Part shown: positions 1-9,920 of the stretch, piece after piece
Numbering within the stretch: the first letter of the stretch is position 1
How the letters are laid out: each line of letters opens with the position of its first letter
Assembly (NCBI RefSeq): GCF_030052995.1
Contig: NZ_JASJPW010000006.1
Location: forward strand, 1-64,000
DNA from: Gemmobacter sp. 24YEA27
Lineage (GTDB): Bacteria > Pseudomonadota > Alphaproteobacteria > Rhodobacterales > Rhodobacteraceae
Length of the DNA stretch: 64,000 bases
Reading direction: 5' to 3'
Notes under the pieces: model-generated
Databases searched by the model: none
What the model saw: the letters and a program-made list of their open reading frames with translations, nothing else
Told to the model about the DNA's origin: nothing
Translations under genes and position numbers: made by a program

Positions 1-381
1 CGCACGGGCGCAGGACCATGCGCCATCCAGATTGATCGCGAAGGCCCGGCGCCATTCGGCCTCGGTTGTGTCCAGCGGTGTGTGGAAGACATTGACGCCC
101 GCATTGTTCACCAGCCCATCGAGGCTGCGGCCGGCCTGTGCCGCCGCATCGGCAAAAACCTCCACGACCCGGCCGGGATCGGCGATATCGGCCGCCGCCT
201 GCAGAATGCGGCCGCCGGGGGTGGCGAGCAGATCCGCCACCGTTGCCGCCAGCAGATCCGCATCCAGATCCAGTAAGAACAGATCCGCGCCTTCGGCCCG
301 GAAATCCGCAGCAATCGCCCGCCCGATGCCCTGTGCAGCGCCCGTCACTGCGATGAAACGCCCGCTCAGCCTGCCTGTCAT
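1..381 (-). CDS. SDR-family dehydrogenase (sugar 1-dehydrogenase-like), 3' end outside window
   Basis: Short-chain dehydrogenase/reductase, N-terminal 127 codons only; the gene runs off the left edge. Seen: the NAD(P)-binding motif TGAAQGIG at residues 14-21 and the NNAG motif near residue 90, with the usual SDR spacing. The ATG lies 4 bp after the stop of the dehydratase gene, so it is the last visible gene of the araFGH operon. From context (sugar importer, mutarotase, galactonate-type dehydratase) I infer oxidation of an aldose such as D-galactose or L-arabinose to its lactone. The catalytic Tyr-Lys pair is outside the window, so activity cannot be judged. A 2-keto-3-deoxy sugar acid dehydrogenase is an alternative. 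Confidence 0.85.
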   Translation of the reverse strand, partial: MTGRLSGRFIAVTGAAQGIGRAIAADFRAEGADLFLLDLDADLLAATVADLLATPGGRILQAAADIADPGRVVEVFADAAAQAGRSLDGLVNNAGVNVFHTPLDTTEAEWRRAFAINLDGAWSCARA

Positions 382-385
382 CTCG

Positions 386-1537
386 TCACCACTCTGCCAC
401 GGAGCCGTCTTCATGACGCCAGACCGGGTTGCGCCAGCGATGCCCGATCCGGGCCGCCTCGATCACGGCCTCTTCATTCACCTCGATGCCCAGACCCACG
501 CCCTGCGGGATCGTGACCATACCATCGGCATAGGTGAAAACATCGGGATCGACCAGATAATCCAGCAGATCGCGCCCGGGCCCGTTGTAATGGATGCCCA
601 GCGACTGTTCCTGGATGAAAGCATTGTAGCTGACCGCATCGACCTGCAGGCAGGCTGCCAGTGCAATCGGCCCCAGCGGGCAATGCGGCGCAAGGGCCAC
701 GTCATAGGCCTCCGCCATAGCTGCAATCTTGCGGCATTCGGTGATGCCCCCGGCATGGGAGAGGTCGGGCTGGATGATATCGACCACCCGGCTTTCCAGC
801 ACATGACGGAAATCCCAGCGGGAATAGAGCCGCTCGCCAAGCGCGATCGGAGTGCTCGAGCCCTTGGCAACCTCGCCGATCGCATCGAGATGCTCCGAAA
901 GCAGCGGTTCCTCGATGAACATCAGCCGGAACTGTTCCAGCTCGCGGATCAGCGCCTTGGCCATCGGCCGGTGCACCCGGCCATGGAAGTCGACGCCAAG
1001 GCCGATATGCGGGCCGACGGCGGCACGCACCGTCGCCAGGGTCTCGACCACAGCGTCGATCTTGGCATGGCTGTCAACGATCTGCAGCTCTTCGGTACCG
1101 TTCATCTTCAGCGCCTGGAAGCCGCGCGCCACCGCCTGCTGCGCCGCCTTGGCCACATCCGAGGGGCGGTCGCCGCCAACCCAGGAATAGACCTTGATCC
1201 GGTCGCGGCACGGCCCGCCCAGCAACTGATGCACCGGCTGGCCGTAAGCGCGGCCCTTGATGTCCCACAGGGCCTGATCGACACCCGCGATCGCGCTCAT
1301 CAGGATCGGGCCGCCGCGATAAAAACCGCCGCGATACATCACCTGCCAGTGATCCTCGATCTTCAGCGGGTCCTGCCCGATCAGATAATCCGCTAACTCC
1401 TGCACCGCCGCCTCGACGGTATGGGCGCGCCCCTCGACCACCGGCTCGCCCCAGCCCGAAATGCCCTCATCGGTTTCGATCTTCAGGAAGCACCAGCGCG
1501 GCGGCACGATGAAGGTTTTCAGCGCAGTGATCTTCAC
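386..1537 (-). CDS. dgoD: D-galactonate dehydratase family protein (enolase superfamily)
   Basis: Enolase-superfamily acid-sugar dehydratase of 383 residues, close to E. coli DgoD in length and sequence throughout. Reaction known for the family: D-galactonate to 2-keto-3-deoxygalactonate, Mg-dependent. Seen: the catalytic/metal stretch DFHGRV, the FIEEP and ALGERLYSR metal-binding strands, [11 protein letters not shown], the [13 protein letters not shown] active-site loop and the C-terminal [11 protein letters not shown]. The start is GTG at 1537, overlapping the epimerase stop by 4 bp and preceded by GGAGAAAA. An upstream in-frame extension exists but covers the epimerase gene, so I reject it. 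Cytoplasmic. It could act on a related acid such as L-arabonate or fuconate, though the sequence sides with galactonate. Confidence 0.93.
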   Translation of the reverse strand: MKITALKTFIVPPRWCFLKIETDEGISGWGEPVVEGRAHTVEAAVQELADYLIGQDPLKIEDHWQVMYRGGFYRGGPILMSAIAGVDQALWDIKGRAYGQPVHQLLGGPCRDRIKVYSWVGGDRPSDVAKAAQQAVARGFQALKMNGTEELQIVDSHAKIDAVVETLATVRAAVGPHIGLGVDFHGRVHRPMAKALIRELEQFRLMFIEEPLLSEHLDAIGEVAKGSSTPIALGERLYSRWDFRHVLESRVVDIIQPDLSHAGGITECRKIAAMAEAYDVALAPHCPLGPIALAACLQVDAVSYNAFIQEQSLGIHYNGPGRDLLDYLVDPDVFTYADGMVTIPQGVGLGIEVNEEAVIEAARIGHRWRNPVWRHEDGSVAEW

Positions 1538-2421
1538 GACTTTTCTCCGGAAACGGCCCCGGCTGCGCCGGGCAGGGATGAGGGAACAAGGGTGATGCTG
1601 CCCGCAAGGCTTTCGCCGGGGGCAAGCGGGGTCAGGCCACCATGACCGGGCCGGGACAGCGCGTCGGGCAGATGGCTCATCGGCTCGAAAGCGAAAGGGG
1701 CGCCGTCCTGCGGAGCGTAAAGCTGATAGCAGCCAAAGACCGGATCGGCGCTGATGCGCAGGGACAGGCCACGCTGCGGCCAGTCGATCCTGGCGTGACC
1801 GCTCCATCCATCAAAGGCATTGTTGATCCAGCGGCCGGGCAGCGGGCGCGGCTGCGCGAAATCCAGATCTTCGGGCAGGACGGTACGGCCATCCGGCAGA
1901 TGGCCGGGGCCTTCGGTCCAGACCCCCTGTGCCGGCGCGGTCAGCACCGCCCCCGGCAGAAAAAACGGATGCCAGCCAATGCCGAAAGGCAAGGTGTCGG
2001 CCCCGGTATTGGTCACTGCAAGGCTGATCGTGAGCGAGCCGGGCGTCAGGGTGAAGCTTTGCACCGCCTCATAGCGATGCGGCAGATCGGGGCCGTCATA
2101 GCGGTGGATCAGCCGGGCCGAGCTCTGATCGGAGCCGGCCAGGTCCCAATCGGCCTGCCAGCCGGCACCATGCAGATGCAGCGGCTCGGGCAGGGCATTG
2201 GGGGTCACGCGGTAGGTCTGCCCGCCAAAGTCAAAGCGGTTGTCGCGGATGCGGTTGCCCAGCGGCACCAGCGGAAAGCAGGCGCTGTCGCCCGGGGCCG
2301 CGCCCTCTGGCGTGGGGCGCATCAGGGCCCCTGCCCCAAGGCGGAAGTCAAGGATCACCCCGCCCCGGCAGCCCAGCCGAAGCGCAAGATCCCCCGACCT
2401 CAGCGTGATGGTCTTTGTCAT
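1534..2421 (-). CDS. aldose 1-epimerase (galactose mutarotase family)
   Basis: GalM-type mutarotase of 295 residues interconverting alpha and beta anomers of an aldose. Seen: [13 protein letters not shown] near the N-terminus, HLHGAGW with the first active-site His, GIGWHPFF with the second His, and [10 protein letters not shown] carrying the general-base Glu. It sits between araH (17 bp gap) and dgoD (4 bp overlap), so it is co-transcribed. Its likely job is to supply the anomer used by the sugar dehydrogenase at the end of the operon. A second, divergent epimerase lies at 56.8-57.7 kb in this window. Substrate identity is inferred. Confidence 0.9.
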   Translation of the reverse strand: MTKTITLRSGDLALRLGCRGGVILDFRLGAGALMRPTPEGAAPGDSACFPLVPLGNRIRDNRFDFGGQTYRVTPNALPEPLHLHGAGWQADWDLAGSDQSSARLIHRYDGPDLPHRYEAVQSFTLTPGSLTISLAVTNTGADTLPFGIGWHPFFLPGAVLTAPAQGVWTEGPGHLPDGRTVLPEDLDFAQPRPLPGRWINNAFDGWSGHARIDWPQRGLSLRISADPVFGCYQLYAPQDGAPFAFEPMSHLPDALSRPGHGGLTPLAPGESLAGSITLVPSSLPGAAGAVSGEKS

Positions 2422-2437
2422 TGCAGCACCCCTTCGC

Positions 2438-3388
2438 TCAGCGACGAATGCCGCTGGAGCTGCGCAGATTGTCGAGCAGCACCGCGAAGAGCAGGATCAG
2501 GCCGCGCACGACATATTGGTAGAAGGCCTGGATGTTCAGCAGGTTCATCACGTTTTCCGCGATGCCAAGGATCAGCACCCCGACGATCACGCCGGTCATC
2601 GTCGCCCGCCCCCCGGCCAGCGACACGCCGCCCAGCACACAGGCAGAGATCGCCGAGAGTTCCAGCCCGGTGGCGGCATTCGGCTGCCCCGAGGTGATCC
2701 GCGAGGCCAGCAGAACGCCGGCGATGGCACACATCACGCCCTGGATGGCAAAGATGGTCACCCGGGTCCAGACCACCTTGACCCCGGCCAGCCGCGCCGC
2801 GTCCGGGTTGCCGCCGATGGCCAGCGTATTGCGGCCAAAGACAGTGCGGTTCAGCACAACACCGAAGAGGATGAAGGCCAGCGCCAGCACGATGATCGGC
2901 GTCGGAATACCAAAGACACTGGACAGCGCGATATTGTAGAAGGCGGGCTCCTTGACCCCGACCGCGCGCCCGTCCGAAATGATAAGGCCAAAGCCGCGCA
3001 CCAGCTGCATCGTCGCCAGCGTGGTGATCAGGGCGTTGATGCCGATCTTCGCGATGATCACGCCATTGACCAGACCGACCGCCGCGCCGGCGGCAATCGC
3101 CCCCAGGATGCCCAGCGGGATCGACCCGGTGGCATTGGTCACCATCACTGCCATCATGCCGGTAAAGGCCACCGTCGAGCCGACCGAAAGGTCGAAGTCG
3201 CGGGTCGCCAGACAGAGCATCATTGAGCAGGCGACCAGCCCGACCGTGACCACCGCCTGCAACAGGCCGATCACATTGCGGGTGGACAGGAAGTTCGGCA
3301 CGAAGACCGACACCAGCACCAGAGCGATGGCGAAGATCACCAAAAGCCCCTGTTCGCCGAGCAGGATTTTCTTCAACGTCGTTGTCAT
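2438..3388 (-). CDS. araH: L-arabinose/galactose-type ABC transporter permease
   Basis: Inner-membrane permease of the BPD_transp_2 family (AraH/RbsC/MglC type), 316 residues with about eight to ten hydrophobic segments and the family signature around ITTLATMQLVRGFG and LGGVSLAGG. The start is the ATG at 3388, preceded by GGAG; the much longer open frame upstream is araG read in another frame. It follows araG by 17 bp and precedes the epimerase by 16 bp. It forms the channel for the araF binding protein and araG ATPase. The close similarity of araF to E. coli AraF is the reason for the ara name. Confidence 0.9.
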   Translation of the reverse strand: MTTTLKKILLGEQGLLVIFAIALVLVSVFVPNFLSTRNVIGLLQAVVTVGLVACSMMLCLATRDFDLSVGSTVAFTGMMAVMVTNATGSIPLGILGAIAAGAAVGLVNGVIIAKIGINALITTLATMQLVRGFGLIISDGRAVGVKEPAFYNIALSSVFGIPTPIIVLALAFILFGVVLNRTVFGRNTLAIGGNPDAARLAGVKVVWTRVTIFAIQGVMCAIAGVLLASRITSGQPNAATGLELSAISACVLGGVSLAGGRATMTGVIVGVLILGIAENVMNLLNIQAFYQYVVRGLILLFAVLLDNLRSSSGIRR

Positions 3389-3405
3389 TGTCTGATCTCC
3401 GGGCC

Positions 3406-4928
3406 TCAGGCGGCGGTGGAATGGTCCTGCCCATCGGGCAGCGCGGCGGCCAGCAGGGCCTGCTCTCTGAAGGTCTCTCGGGTGAATTCGGCGCGGATGC
3501 GGTGCTGGCACATCACCAGCACCCGGTCGCAGATCCCCATCACCTCTGGCAGTTCCGAGGAAACGACAAGAATGGTCATTCCCTGTTCGGCCAGTTTGTA
3601 GAGCAGATCGTAGATCTCGGACTTCGCCCCGACATCGATGCCGCGCGTCGGCTCGTCCACGATCAGCACGCGGATGCCCTCCTCGGCCAGCCATCGGCCA
3701 AGGATCACTTTCTGCTGGTTGCCGCCCGAGAGGTTCACGATGTCCTGGAACCGCGACGGGGTGCGCACCCGCAGCTGTCTGATCTGGTCTTCCGCCACCT
3801 GCGCCTCGCGCTTCAGGCGCAGGAAACCGCCCTTTGACCACAGGCGGCGCGCGGAAATGGTGATGTTTTCTTCGATCGAACGGCCATTGAGGATGCCGTC
3901 ATGTTTGCGGTCTTCGGAACAGTACCCAATGCCACGCCGGATCGACTGGCGCGGATCGGTGGCGGTATAGCTTTCGCCATCCAGCGTCACGCGCCCGGCC
4001 TTCGCAGGATCCGCACCATAGATCAGCCGCATCAGCTCGGAGCGGCCCGCCCCGATCAGGCCGAAAAAGCCAAGGATCTCGCCTTTTTTCGCGCTGAAAC
4101 TGCCCGGGGCGGACAGGCGCGGGCCGCTCAGGCCTTCGACCGTCAGCCGGGTCTCGCCCAGCGGGCGGCCACGCCAGTTCCAGATATCGGCAATCTCGCG
4201 CCCGACCATCTCCGAGACGATCTGCGCGCGGGTCACGCCTTCCAGCGTGTCATGATGTGCGGCCAGCCTGCCATCGCGCAGCACGGTCATGGAATCGCAG
4301 AGCTGGAAAATCTCATCCATGCGGTGCGAGACATAAAGGATCACTGTCCCTTCGGCCTTGAGCCGCGCGATCATGCGAAACAGCACCTCGCTTTCGCGCG
4401 AGGACAGCGACGAGGTCGGCTCGTCCAGCGCGATCACGCGGGCCCTGACCATGGCGGCCTTCGCCACCTCGACCATCTGGCGCGCGCCCAGAGGCAGGCT
4501 GGCCACGCGGGCGCCCGCATCGGCGTCGATGCCGTAATCATCCAGTACCGCCTGCACATCGGCGATCATCCGGCGGCGCGAGACGAACCCCGCGCGCGCC
4601 GGAAACCGGCCAAGGCAGAGGTTTTCGGCGACTGTCAGATCCGGCACCAGCTGCAATTCCTGATGCACCACCATGACCCATTATCCGAGGCATCGCGCAC
4701 TGAGGTGAAGTTCTGCTCCGCTCCGTCGATCAGGATCGTCCCGGCATTGGCCTGCTGGTCGCCCGAGAGGATGCGGATCAGCGTGGACTTGCCGGCGCCG
4801 TTCTCTCCCATCAACCCGTGGACTGCACCCCGGCGCACGCCGAAGCTGACATCCTCCAGCGCCCTGACACCGGGATAGGTCTTGGTGATGCCGCGATATT
4901 CGAAGAAGTAGCTCATGGTTGCGCCCAT
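3406..4928 (-). pseudogene. araG: L-arabinose/galactose-type ABC transporter ATPase, one frameshift
   Basis: Duplicated-ATPase sugar importer subunit (AraG/MglA type). The N-terminal piece (4928 down to about 4680) has Walker [10 protein letters not shown]. The rest, in another frame, has [15 protein letters not shown], the first Walker B ALDEPTSSLS, a second half with LSGGNQQKVILGRWL and VDEPTRGIDVGAK, and a normal C-terminus. The break lies at the CCC run 4677-4679 (GGG on the coding strand). One extra G restores [13 protein letters not shown] as in AraG. Everything else is family-typical over about 507 residues, so a base-calling error is as likely as a true pseudogene. Lies between araF and araH in the same operon; without it the importer would not work. 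Confidence 0.88.
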
Positions 4929-4981
4929 AGCTGATGCGGGAAAAGGATGGGCCGACCCGGAGGCCGGCCCGGGGTCAGGCG

Positions 4982-5977
4982 TCAGTTGACGCCCAGATCG
5001 ACCAGCACCTGCTTATAGTCGTCGCGCCTGGCCAGCGCGCCTGCGGTCAGGGTCAGCTTTTCCGGCTCGACGCCATTGGCAACCCATTCATACATATTCA
5101 GCGCGGTTTCATAGCCGTGCCGCTTGGGCGAGATCACCACGGTGCCGAAGAAGCCCGTCGCATCGGGCTTTTCAAACTCGTTGATCGCCGATGCCGCGCC
5201 GCCGATGCCGACGCCGATGATGTCGGCCGATTTGATGCCGACGCTTTCCGCTGCGCGCACCGCGCCCAGAACCGCCTCGTCATTCAGGCCGAAAGCGATC
5301 CAGTGCTTGACCTCGGGATGCTGGTTCAGCACCACGGTGGCCGCGTTCAGTGCCGCTTCGGTATCGGTGCGGGTTTGCGGCGCGTCATAGATATTGGCCT
5401 CGGGGAAGCCTGCCGCCTTCAGCGCATCCACTGCCCCGCCGGTACGATCAACGGCCGTCGGCAGCTGGTCATAGGAGATTTTGAGCGCACCCACTTCGGC
5501 CGGGTTCCAGTCGCGCGCCTTGATCTCTGCCGCCAGCGCTTCACCGACGGTTTCGCCGATCTTGCGGGCCGAAATGCCCATATGCACGACCGAGTCGATT
5601 TCCGCACCCGATGCATCGACCAGACGGTCATCGACGGTCATCAGCTTCAGCCCGGCGGCTTCGGCGCGGGCCACAATGGCCGGGCCAAGGTTCACATCCG
5701 GCGTGCAGACGATAAAGCCTTGCGCACCCTGTGCCGCCAGATTGTCGATGGCCGCCATCAGCTGTTCGCCATCGGTGGCCCCAATTTTGACCACCTCGAA
5801 GCCTTTCTCGGCGCCGGCCTGATCTGCGAACTTCCATTCGTCCTGGAACCACGGCTCCTCGGGCTGCTTGACGATGAAGCCGATCTTTACCGTATCGGCC
5901 ATGACCGAGGTGGCCAGACCAGCAATAGTGCTCAGCCCGAGGCCAGCAGCCAGGGCAATGGAATTCAGGAAACGCAT
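4982..5977 (-). CDS. araF: periplasmic sugar-binding protein, AraF-like
   Basis: Periplasmic binding protein of 331 residues. Signal peptide at residues 1-25 ending ATSVMA. The mature start [15 protein letters not shown] is almost identical to E. coli AraF (L-arabinose/D-galactose-binding protein), and the match continues through [30 protein letters not shown] and [15 protein letters not shown] chose the ATG at 5977 because GGGAGGA stands just upstream; the longer start at 5989 has none. First gene of the operon, with a divergent GntR regulator upstream. E. coli AraF binds both L-arabinose and D-galactose, so the galactonate dehydratase downstream makes galactose a plausible substrate. Confidence 0.93.
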   Translation of the reverse strand: MRFLNSIALAAGLGLSTIAGLATSVMADTVKIGFIVKQPEEPWFQDEWKFADQAGAEKGFEVVKIGATDGEQLMAAIDNLAAQGAQGFIVCTPDVNLGPAIVARAEAAGLKLMTVDDRLVDASGAEIDSVVHMGISARKIGETVGEALAAEIKARDWNPAEVGALKISYDQLPTAVDRTGGAVDALKAAGFPEANIYDAPQTRTDTEAALNAATVVLNQHPEVKHWIAFGLNDEAVLGAVRAAESVGIKSADIIGVGIGGAASAINEFEKPDATGFFGTVVISPKRHGYETALNMYEWVANGVEPEKLTLTAGALARRDDYKQVLVDLGVN

Positions 5978-6109
5978 GAGTCCTCCCACGGATCAAGGTC
6001 TATATGACCCCGACAGGCTAACACAAATATCAGTGCAGTCAATTCTGTGGTATGATAATTAAATTCACTGGCCAGACATGCAAAAATCGTGTTGATATAT
6101 CGCAGCTTA
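5978..6109. promoter_or_regulatory. divergent promoter region between araF operon and GntR regulator
   Basis: About 130 bp, AT-rich compared with its flanks, between two divergent genes. On the minus strand TTGACT (6042-6037) could be a -35 for araF. The stretch GGTATGATAAT at 6049-6059 lies just upstream of it and recurs inverted at 63097-63107, ahead of another SDR gene, so it is a candidate half-site for the GntR-family regulator. No experimental support; the promoter call is by position and composition. Confidence 0.5.
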
Positions 6110-6874
6110 ATGCGGCGCCGGACATATTGCCGCCGCAAGGATGGACGGAAAACCGATGCAGGCCAGCAGCCCCAGGCGCCCCGCGTGCGCAGCGACATTC
6201 AGGCCGATCTGGCAAGGCTCATCGCCTCCGGCGCCGTGATTCCTGGCCAGAATCTGCCATCCGAAGCCGAACTGTCGCTGCAATTCGGCGTCTCTCGCAC
6301 TGTCGTGCGCGAGGCGATCAAGGGGCTCGAGGCAAAACATCTGGTCCGCTCCCGCCCGCGGGTGGGCACCATCGTGCTGCCGCGGGAAGACTGGGCCTTG
6401 CTGGATGCCGAGGTTCTCCACTGGGTGGCGGATTATCTGGATGTTGCAGAATTTGCCGATAGCGTGCTGGAAGCCCGCCGCGCCATCGAACCCGCAGCAG
6501 CGGAGCTGGCCTGCAAGCGCGCAAGTCTCGCCGACCTTTCCCATATAGAAGCCGCGGTGAATGACATGGCCAGGGCAGGAAACGACCCGGAGGCCTTTAC
6601 ACGCGCCGATCTCGCATTTCACGAGGCCCTGCTGCGCGCCAGCCATAACGCGGTCTTTCTGCAGTTTATCCATTCCATCCGGGCGGGGCTGAATCTGATG
6701 CTGCTGGCCTCGAACAAATCGGTCGATGATTTCTCCCGGACAGTAGCATCGCATCGCGCCCTGCTGGACGCCCTGGTCACGCGGGATATAGATCGGTCGA
6801 GAGAGTGCAGTTTGACGCTCATTCAGCATGCGATGGACGATCTGGGAAGATCCGGAGCCACGTCTGGCCCGTAA
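6110..6874 (+). CDS. GntR/FadR-family transcriptional regulator (DgoR-like)
   Basis: Regulator with an N-terminal winged helix-turn-helix (PSEAELSLQFGVSRTVVREAIKGLEAKHLV, given in part) and a C-terminal FCD ligand-binding domain. Typical FCD elements include VLEARRAIEPAAAELA, DLAFHEALLRASHN and a late SHRALLDAL with the metal-binding His. The order of elements resembles DgoR, the galactonate repressor. Divergent from the araF operon, so it probably represses that operon until a sugar acid accumulates. The start is uncertain: GTG at 6089 and ATG at 6110 are both open and neither has a clear ribosome-binding site. I use the ATG, giving 254 residues. Confidence 0.85.
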   Translation: MRRRTYCRRKDGRKTDAGQQPQAPRVRSDIQADLARLIASGAVIPGQNLPSEAELSLQFGVSRTVVREAIKGLEAKHLVRSRPRVGTIVLPREDWALLDAEVLHWVADYLDVAEFADSVLEARRAIEPAAAELACKRASLADLSHIEAAVNDMARAGNDPEAFTRADLAFHEALLRASHNAVFLQFIHSIRAGLNLMLLASNKSVDDFSRTVASHRALLDALVTRDIDRSRECSLTLIQHAMDDLGRSGATSGP

Positions 6875-7159
6875 GAAATCAGCGCAATCGAACCGAAGGG
6901 TGGCGATGGCGCGGATCGCCTGGTCTCCCCAGCCCCTCCGGCCGACCGGTCTGCCACTGGGCGAGAGTGACAGTGCCACCGTTTGAGCCGCCACTGGTCC
7001 ATGCAGGTCTGGTGGCAATCGGCGCCTGCTCGCCGCAGTGGATCTGGCCGCAAAAATGCCTGGCGCTGCGCCCTGCCCCACGCACAAACAATTCTCAAGA
7101 ATAAACTAATCCCTCTCGTAGCGCAGTCTCGGAACAGGATCACCATCTCCCCCCGGCCG
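6875..7159. other. intergenic, no gene seen
   Basis: About 285 bp after the GntR gene. Short open frames here overlap each other on both strands and carry no recognisable motif. It leads into the IS481-like remnant and may include decayed IS flank. Confidence 0.5.
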
Positions 7160-7435
7160 ATGCGCTACGACGTGACTTGCAAAGCCAGAGGCATCAAACA
7201 GCGGCTGACCAGGCCCAGCCATCTCCGGACCAATGGCCAGGTCGAGCGGATGAACTGCGCGATCAAGGAGGCCACCGCCAAACGCTTTCAGTACGAAAGC
7301 CACTACCAGCTGCAAACGCACCTGGCAGACGCCATCTTGTATCGGGCCAGACACTCCGCCGGACGGGCTGCCGATCCCGCCTCACCTGCAACGTATTACA
7401 AAGGCTCAGGCCCCCGGCGGTCGCACGCCTTGTGA
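7160..7435 (+). pseudogene. IS481-type transposase C-terminal fragment
   Basis: Remnant of an integrase-core (rve) transposase. The piece GIKQRLTRPSHLRTNGQVER followed by MNCAIKEATAKRF and HLADAI matches the conserved catalytic-end region of IS481 family transposases, where the intact form reads HRLTKPxHPWTNGQVERMNRTIKEATVKRF. Upstream catalytic residues are absent, and after HLADAI the frame departs from the family, so both ends are lost. No terminal repeats identified. Confidence 0.75.
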
Positions 7436-7752
7436 CTGCATCTGCAAAATCTGGCGATCAGAGCCTGACAGATCCATCTTCACTCCGTTTCATCACATGC
7501 CGGGCCGGACACCCAGGACGTGTTGACAAAAGGGATCCCCGTTTTCGATGCCCAGTTACTCAAGGTCATAACGATATGGGAAATGACCCTGGCGCCCAAT
7601 CTGACAGTTGTGCGAGACCACACAGGACGCTCCAAACCTTGCCGGCGTTTCGTCGGCTCGGGCGATGTTTATGCGGTGATCTTCATGAAGGAGGGACAGG
7701 TCGCGGCGAGTTTGGCTTGCATCGACGGCAGAATTCTTGTTTATGCACGTTT
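7436..7752. other. intergenic stretch with IS-end-like sequence
   Basis: About 315 bp between the transposase remnant and the deoR-like gene. TGTTGACAAAAGG near 7520 resembles the right terminal repeat of the IS5 copy at 9.9-10.8 kb (TGTTGACAAA there), so an old IS5-type end may lie here. A 91-codon open frame at 7520-7795 has no recognisable family and overlaps the deoR start; I do not call it. Confidence 0.35.
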
Positions 7753-8528
7753 ATGTCCGATACCGCACGAATCCCAAAACATCGAAAGCACCTGATCCGT
7801 GATCGGCTTGCCGCCGGGCACGCGGTCATATCAACCGATCTGGCCGCAGAATTCGGGGTCTCTGAAGATGCGATCCGCCGCGATCTGCGCACGCTTGCCG
7901 CCGAGGGCGTTTGTGAGCGTGTTTATGGGGGGCATTGCCGCTCTCGCCAGCAATCGGGGCCCTGTCCGAGCGAGTGTTGCAGAACTCAGACGAGAAGACC
8001 GTGCTGGCACAGGCTGCTCTGCCGCTGATCAGGCCTGGTCAAACCGTGTTCCTGGATTCGTCCTCGGGCAATCTTGCACTGGCGCGGATCCTTCCGGGCG
8101 GGGCGCAGTTGCATGTCATCACAAACTGCCTTGCCATCGCGTCAGAACTGCTCTCGCGCAGCGACATTGTCACATCCCTGCTCGGCGGACGTCTGTCCCC
8201 TGAAACAGGTGGCTGCGTGGATGCCAGGGCGATCCAGGATCTTCAAGATTACAGCATTGATCTCGCCTTTGCCGGTGTCTGCGCCTTTGACCCTGTCGAA
8301 GGGCTGGCCGGCTATTTTGCCGATGACGTGCAGTTCAAGAAGGCGCTGATCCGTTCAGCGCGCGAAACAGCTGTGCTGCTGACCACAGATAAGATCGCCA
8401 CAACCGCGCCCTATCGTATCTGCGCAAGTGACAGGATTACGACTTATGTCTTGACGCATCCGGCCACGGAACGCATTGGCCTGACCCTGCGTGAAGAGGG
8501 CCGCAACGTTCTGACAGCCCCCCCGTAA
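7753..8528 (+). pseudogene. DeoR-family transcriptional regulator, one frameshift
   Basis: DeoR-type repressor, a cytoplasmic DNA-binding protein usually sensing phosphorylated sugars. The N-terminus has the DeoR HTH (ISTDLAAEFGVSEDAIRRDL followed by RTLAAEGVCERVYGG). The C-terminal DeoRC sensor domain continues in another frame with VFLDSSSGNLALA, VITNCLAIASEL, LLGGRLSPETGGCVD and the late FKKALIRSARETAVLLTTDK. The break is at the six-G run 7927-7932; seven Gs restore RVYGGALPLSPAIGALSERV. It lies 21 bp before the MFS gene, likely one transcript. One more base would make it a normal gene of about 258 residues. Confidence 0.85.
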
Positions 8529-8549
8529 CAAGCGCGACGCTCTTCCATC

Positions 8550-9682
8550 ATGTCCGGTAATCTCCCCTCTGCACGCCTTGCAACCCGGCTCGCTTTTGTC
8601 GTCGCGGGCTTTTCCATCGCGGCCTGGGCCGCGACTGTGCCCTATGCAAAAGCCCGTGTGGGCGTGGACGAGGCCGGGCTGGGCATCCTGCTCCTCTGCC
8701 TTGGTGGCGGCTCTATCCTTATGATGCCCGCGACGGGCGGGCTTTGCGCCCGCTTCGGCAGCCGCAAAATCATCCTGGCAGGCGGGATCGGCGTTACGCT
8801 GTTCCTGCCCATGCTGGCACTTGCCGATACTCCGGCTTTACTGGGCCTGCTCCTGGCCGCATTCGGCGCTTCGCTTGGTGCACTGGAAGTGGCGATGAAC
8901 ATTCACGCCAGCGAGGTTCAGAGCGATTCCCCGCACCCGCTGATGTCGGGCTTTCACGCGATGTTCAGCGTGGGCGGCTTTATCGGCGCAGGCGGGATGG
9001 CCCTGCTGCTCTCTTTCGGCCTTCAACCCGTAAAGGCCCTGATGATAGGCAGCCTTGGCATGGCGCTGGCCCTTTTCATAGCCTCCCCCGCCTGCTGGCC
9101 TCGCGTCAGGGGGAGCCCGTGCGCTTTGTGCTGCCGCGTGGCAGCATCCTGCTCTTCGCCTTCCTCGCCTGGATCGCCTTCCTGATGGAAGGTTCGCTGC
9201 TGGACTGGAGCGCGCTGCTGATCGTGCAGAAAGGGCTGGTCCCGGTGGAACAGGGGGGCGCCGGTTACATGGTCTTTGCCGTGGCAATGACGCTTGCCCG
9301 GCTGACAGGAGACCGTATCGTCGCAGTAGCCGGCCCAAGGCGGGTGCTGATCGTCGGGGGCAGCGTGGTCGTGCTTGGTGTCGCGCTTCTGGCGGCGGCC
9401 CCGGCGCTGTGGGTCGCGATGGTCGGGCTTGTCTTGCTGGGACTTGGCGCGGCGAACATCGTGCCGGTGCTGGTCAGCCTCTCAGCGCAGGAAGGCACAA
9501 TGGCGCCGGGGCTTGCCATAGCTGCCGTGACGACCGCGGGCTATGCGGGGGTGCTGCTTGGCCCTGCGCTGCTGGGTGGCCTTGCGCATCACAGCTCACT
9601 GCCTGTCGCTTTCGCGATCCTTGCCGCCATCATGGTTGCGATCCCGGTTGCCGCACTTGTTGCAATCCGGAGCAGCCGCTGA
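8550..9682 (+). pseudogene. MFS transporter, one frameshift
   Basis: Major facilitator superfamily permease with about twelve membrane segments when the two frames are joined. The N-terminal half has GFSIAAWAATVPYAKARVGV and the loop motif GGLCARFGSRKIILAGG. The C-terminal half has FLMEGSLLDWSALLI, ARLTGDRIVAVAGPRRVL and GVLLGPALLGGLAHHSSLP. The general pattern fits the YbjJ-like MFS group. The break is at the C run 9085-9089; one extra C joins ALFIAS to RLLASRQGEPVRF. It is transcribed behind the deoR-like regulator, which probably controls it. Substrate unknown. Confidence 0.85.
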
Positions 9683-9920
9683 AACTCGCCCATATCGCTT
9701 CGCCGGCCCCCGATATTGAAGCAGATCCCGCCTTTTGGGCGGCACATTTTGCCGCAGAGATCGGGGAGCGCTATGCAAGCCGCACCCGCCCCGTTTTCGT
9801 CTCGCGGTTTGTAACGCTGCCAGAAAGTGGTCTGCGTCTGGAACTGATGCCCGGCCCCGGGTCGCCACTCGCACCGCCGAAGCCACTGGATGGGCCCGGA
9901 CCTTCCTCTCGCTTAGGTAG
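9679..9920 (+). pseudogene. VOC/glyoxalase-family protein, truncated by IS5
   Basis: N-terminal half of a vicinal oxygen chelate (glyoxalase/bleomycin resistance) protein. LKLAHIASPAPDIEADPAFW, then AAHFAAEIGERYASRTRPVF and VSRFVTLPESGLRLELMPGP, reproduce the first beta-alpha-beta-beta-beta unit and first metal-ligand His of small VOC proteins. It begins at the MFS stop with a CTGA overlap, where an ATGA would be expected, so the start codon may also have mutated. The frame slips around 9890 and ends at the left end of the IS5 copy. The second half is not found on the other side of the element. Confidence 0.75.

Noticed and set aside
386..1807. Longer version of the dehydratase starting at 1807
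   Set aside because: The extension overlaps the epimerase gene and has no similarity; GTG 1537 has a ribosome-binding site and matches DgoD length.
2240..3226. 328-codon plus-strand open frame opposite araH
   Set aside because: Antisense to the conserved permease; no start signal or motif.
4635..4928. Idea that araG uses programmed frameshifting
   Set aside because: There is no slippery heptamer or pseudoknot-like element, and the same kind of one-base G/C loss recurs in six unrelated genes.
7520..7795. 91-codon open frame after the IS481 remnant
   Set aside because: No family features, it runs over the deoR start, and its first part resembles an IS end.
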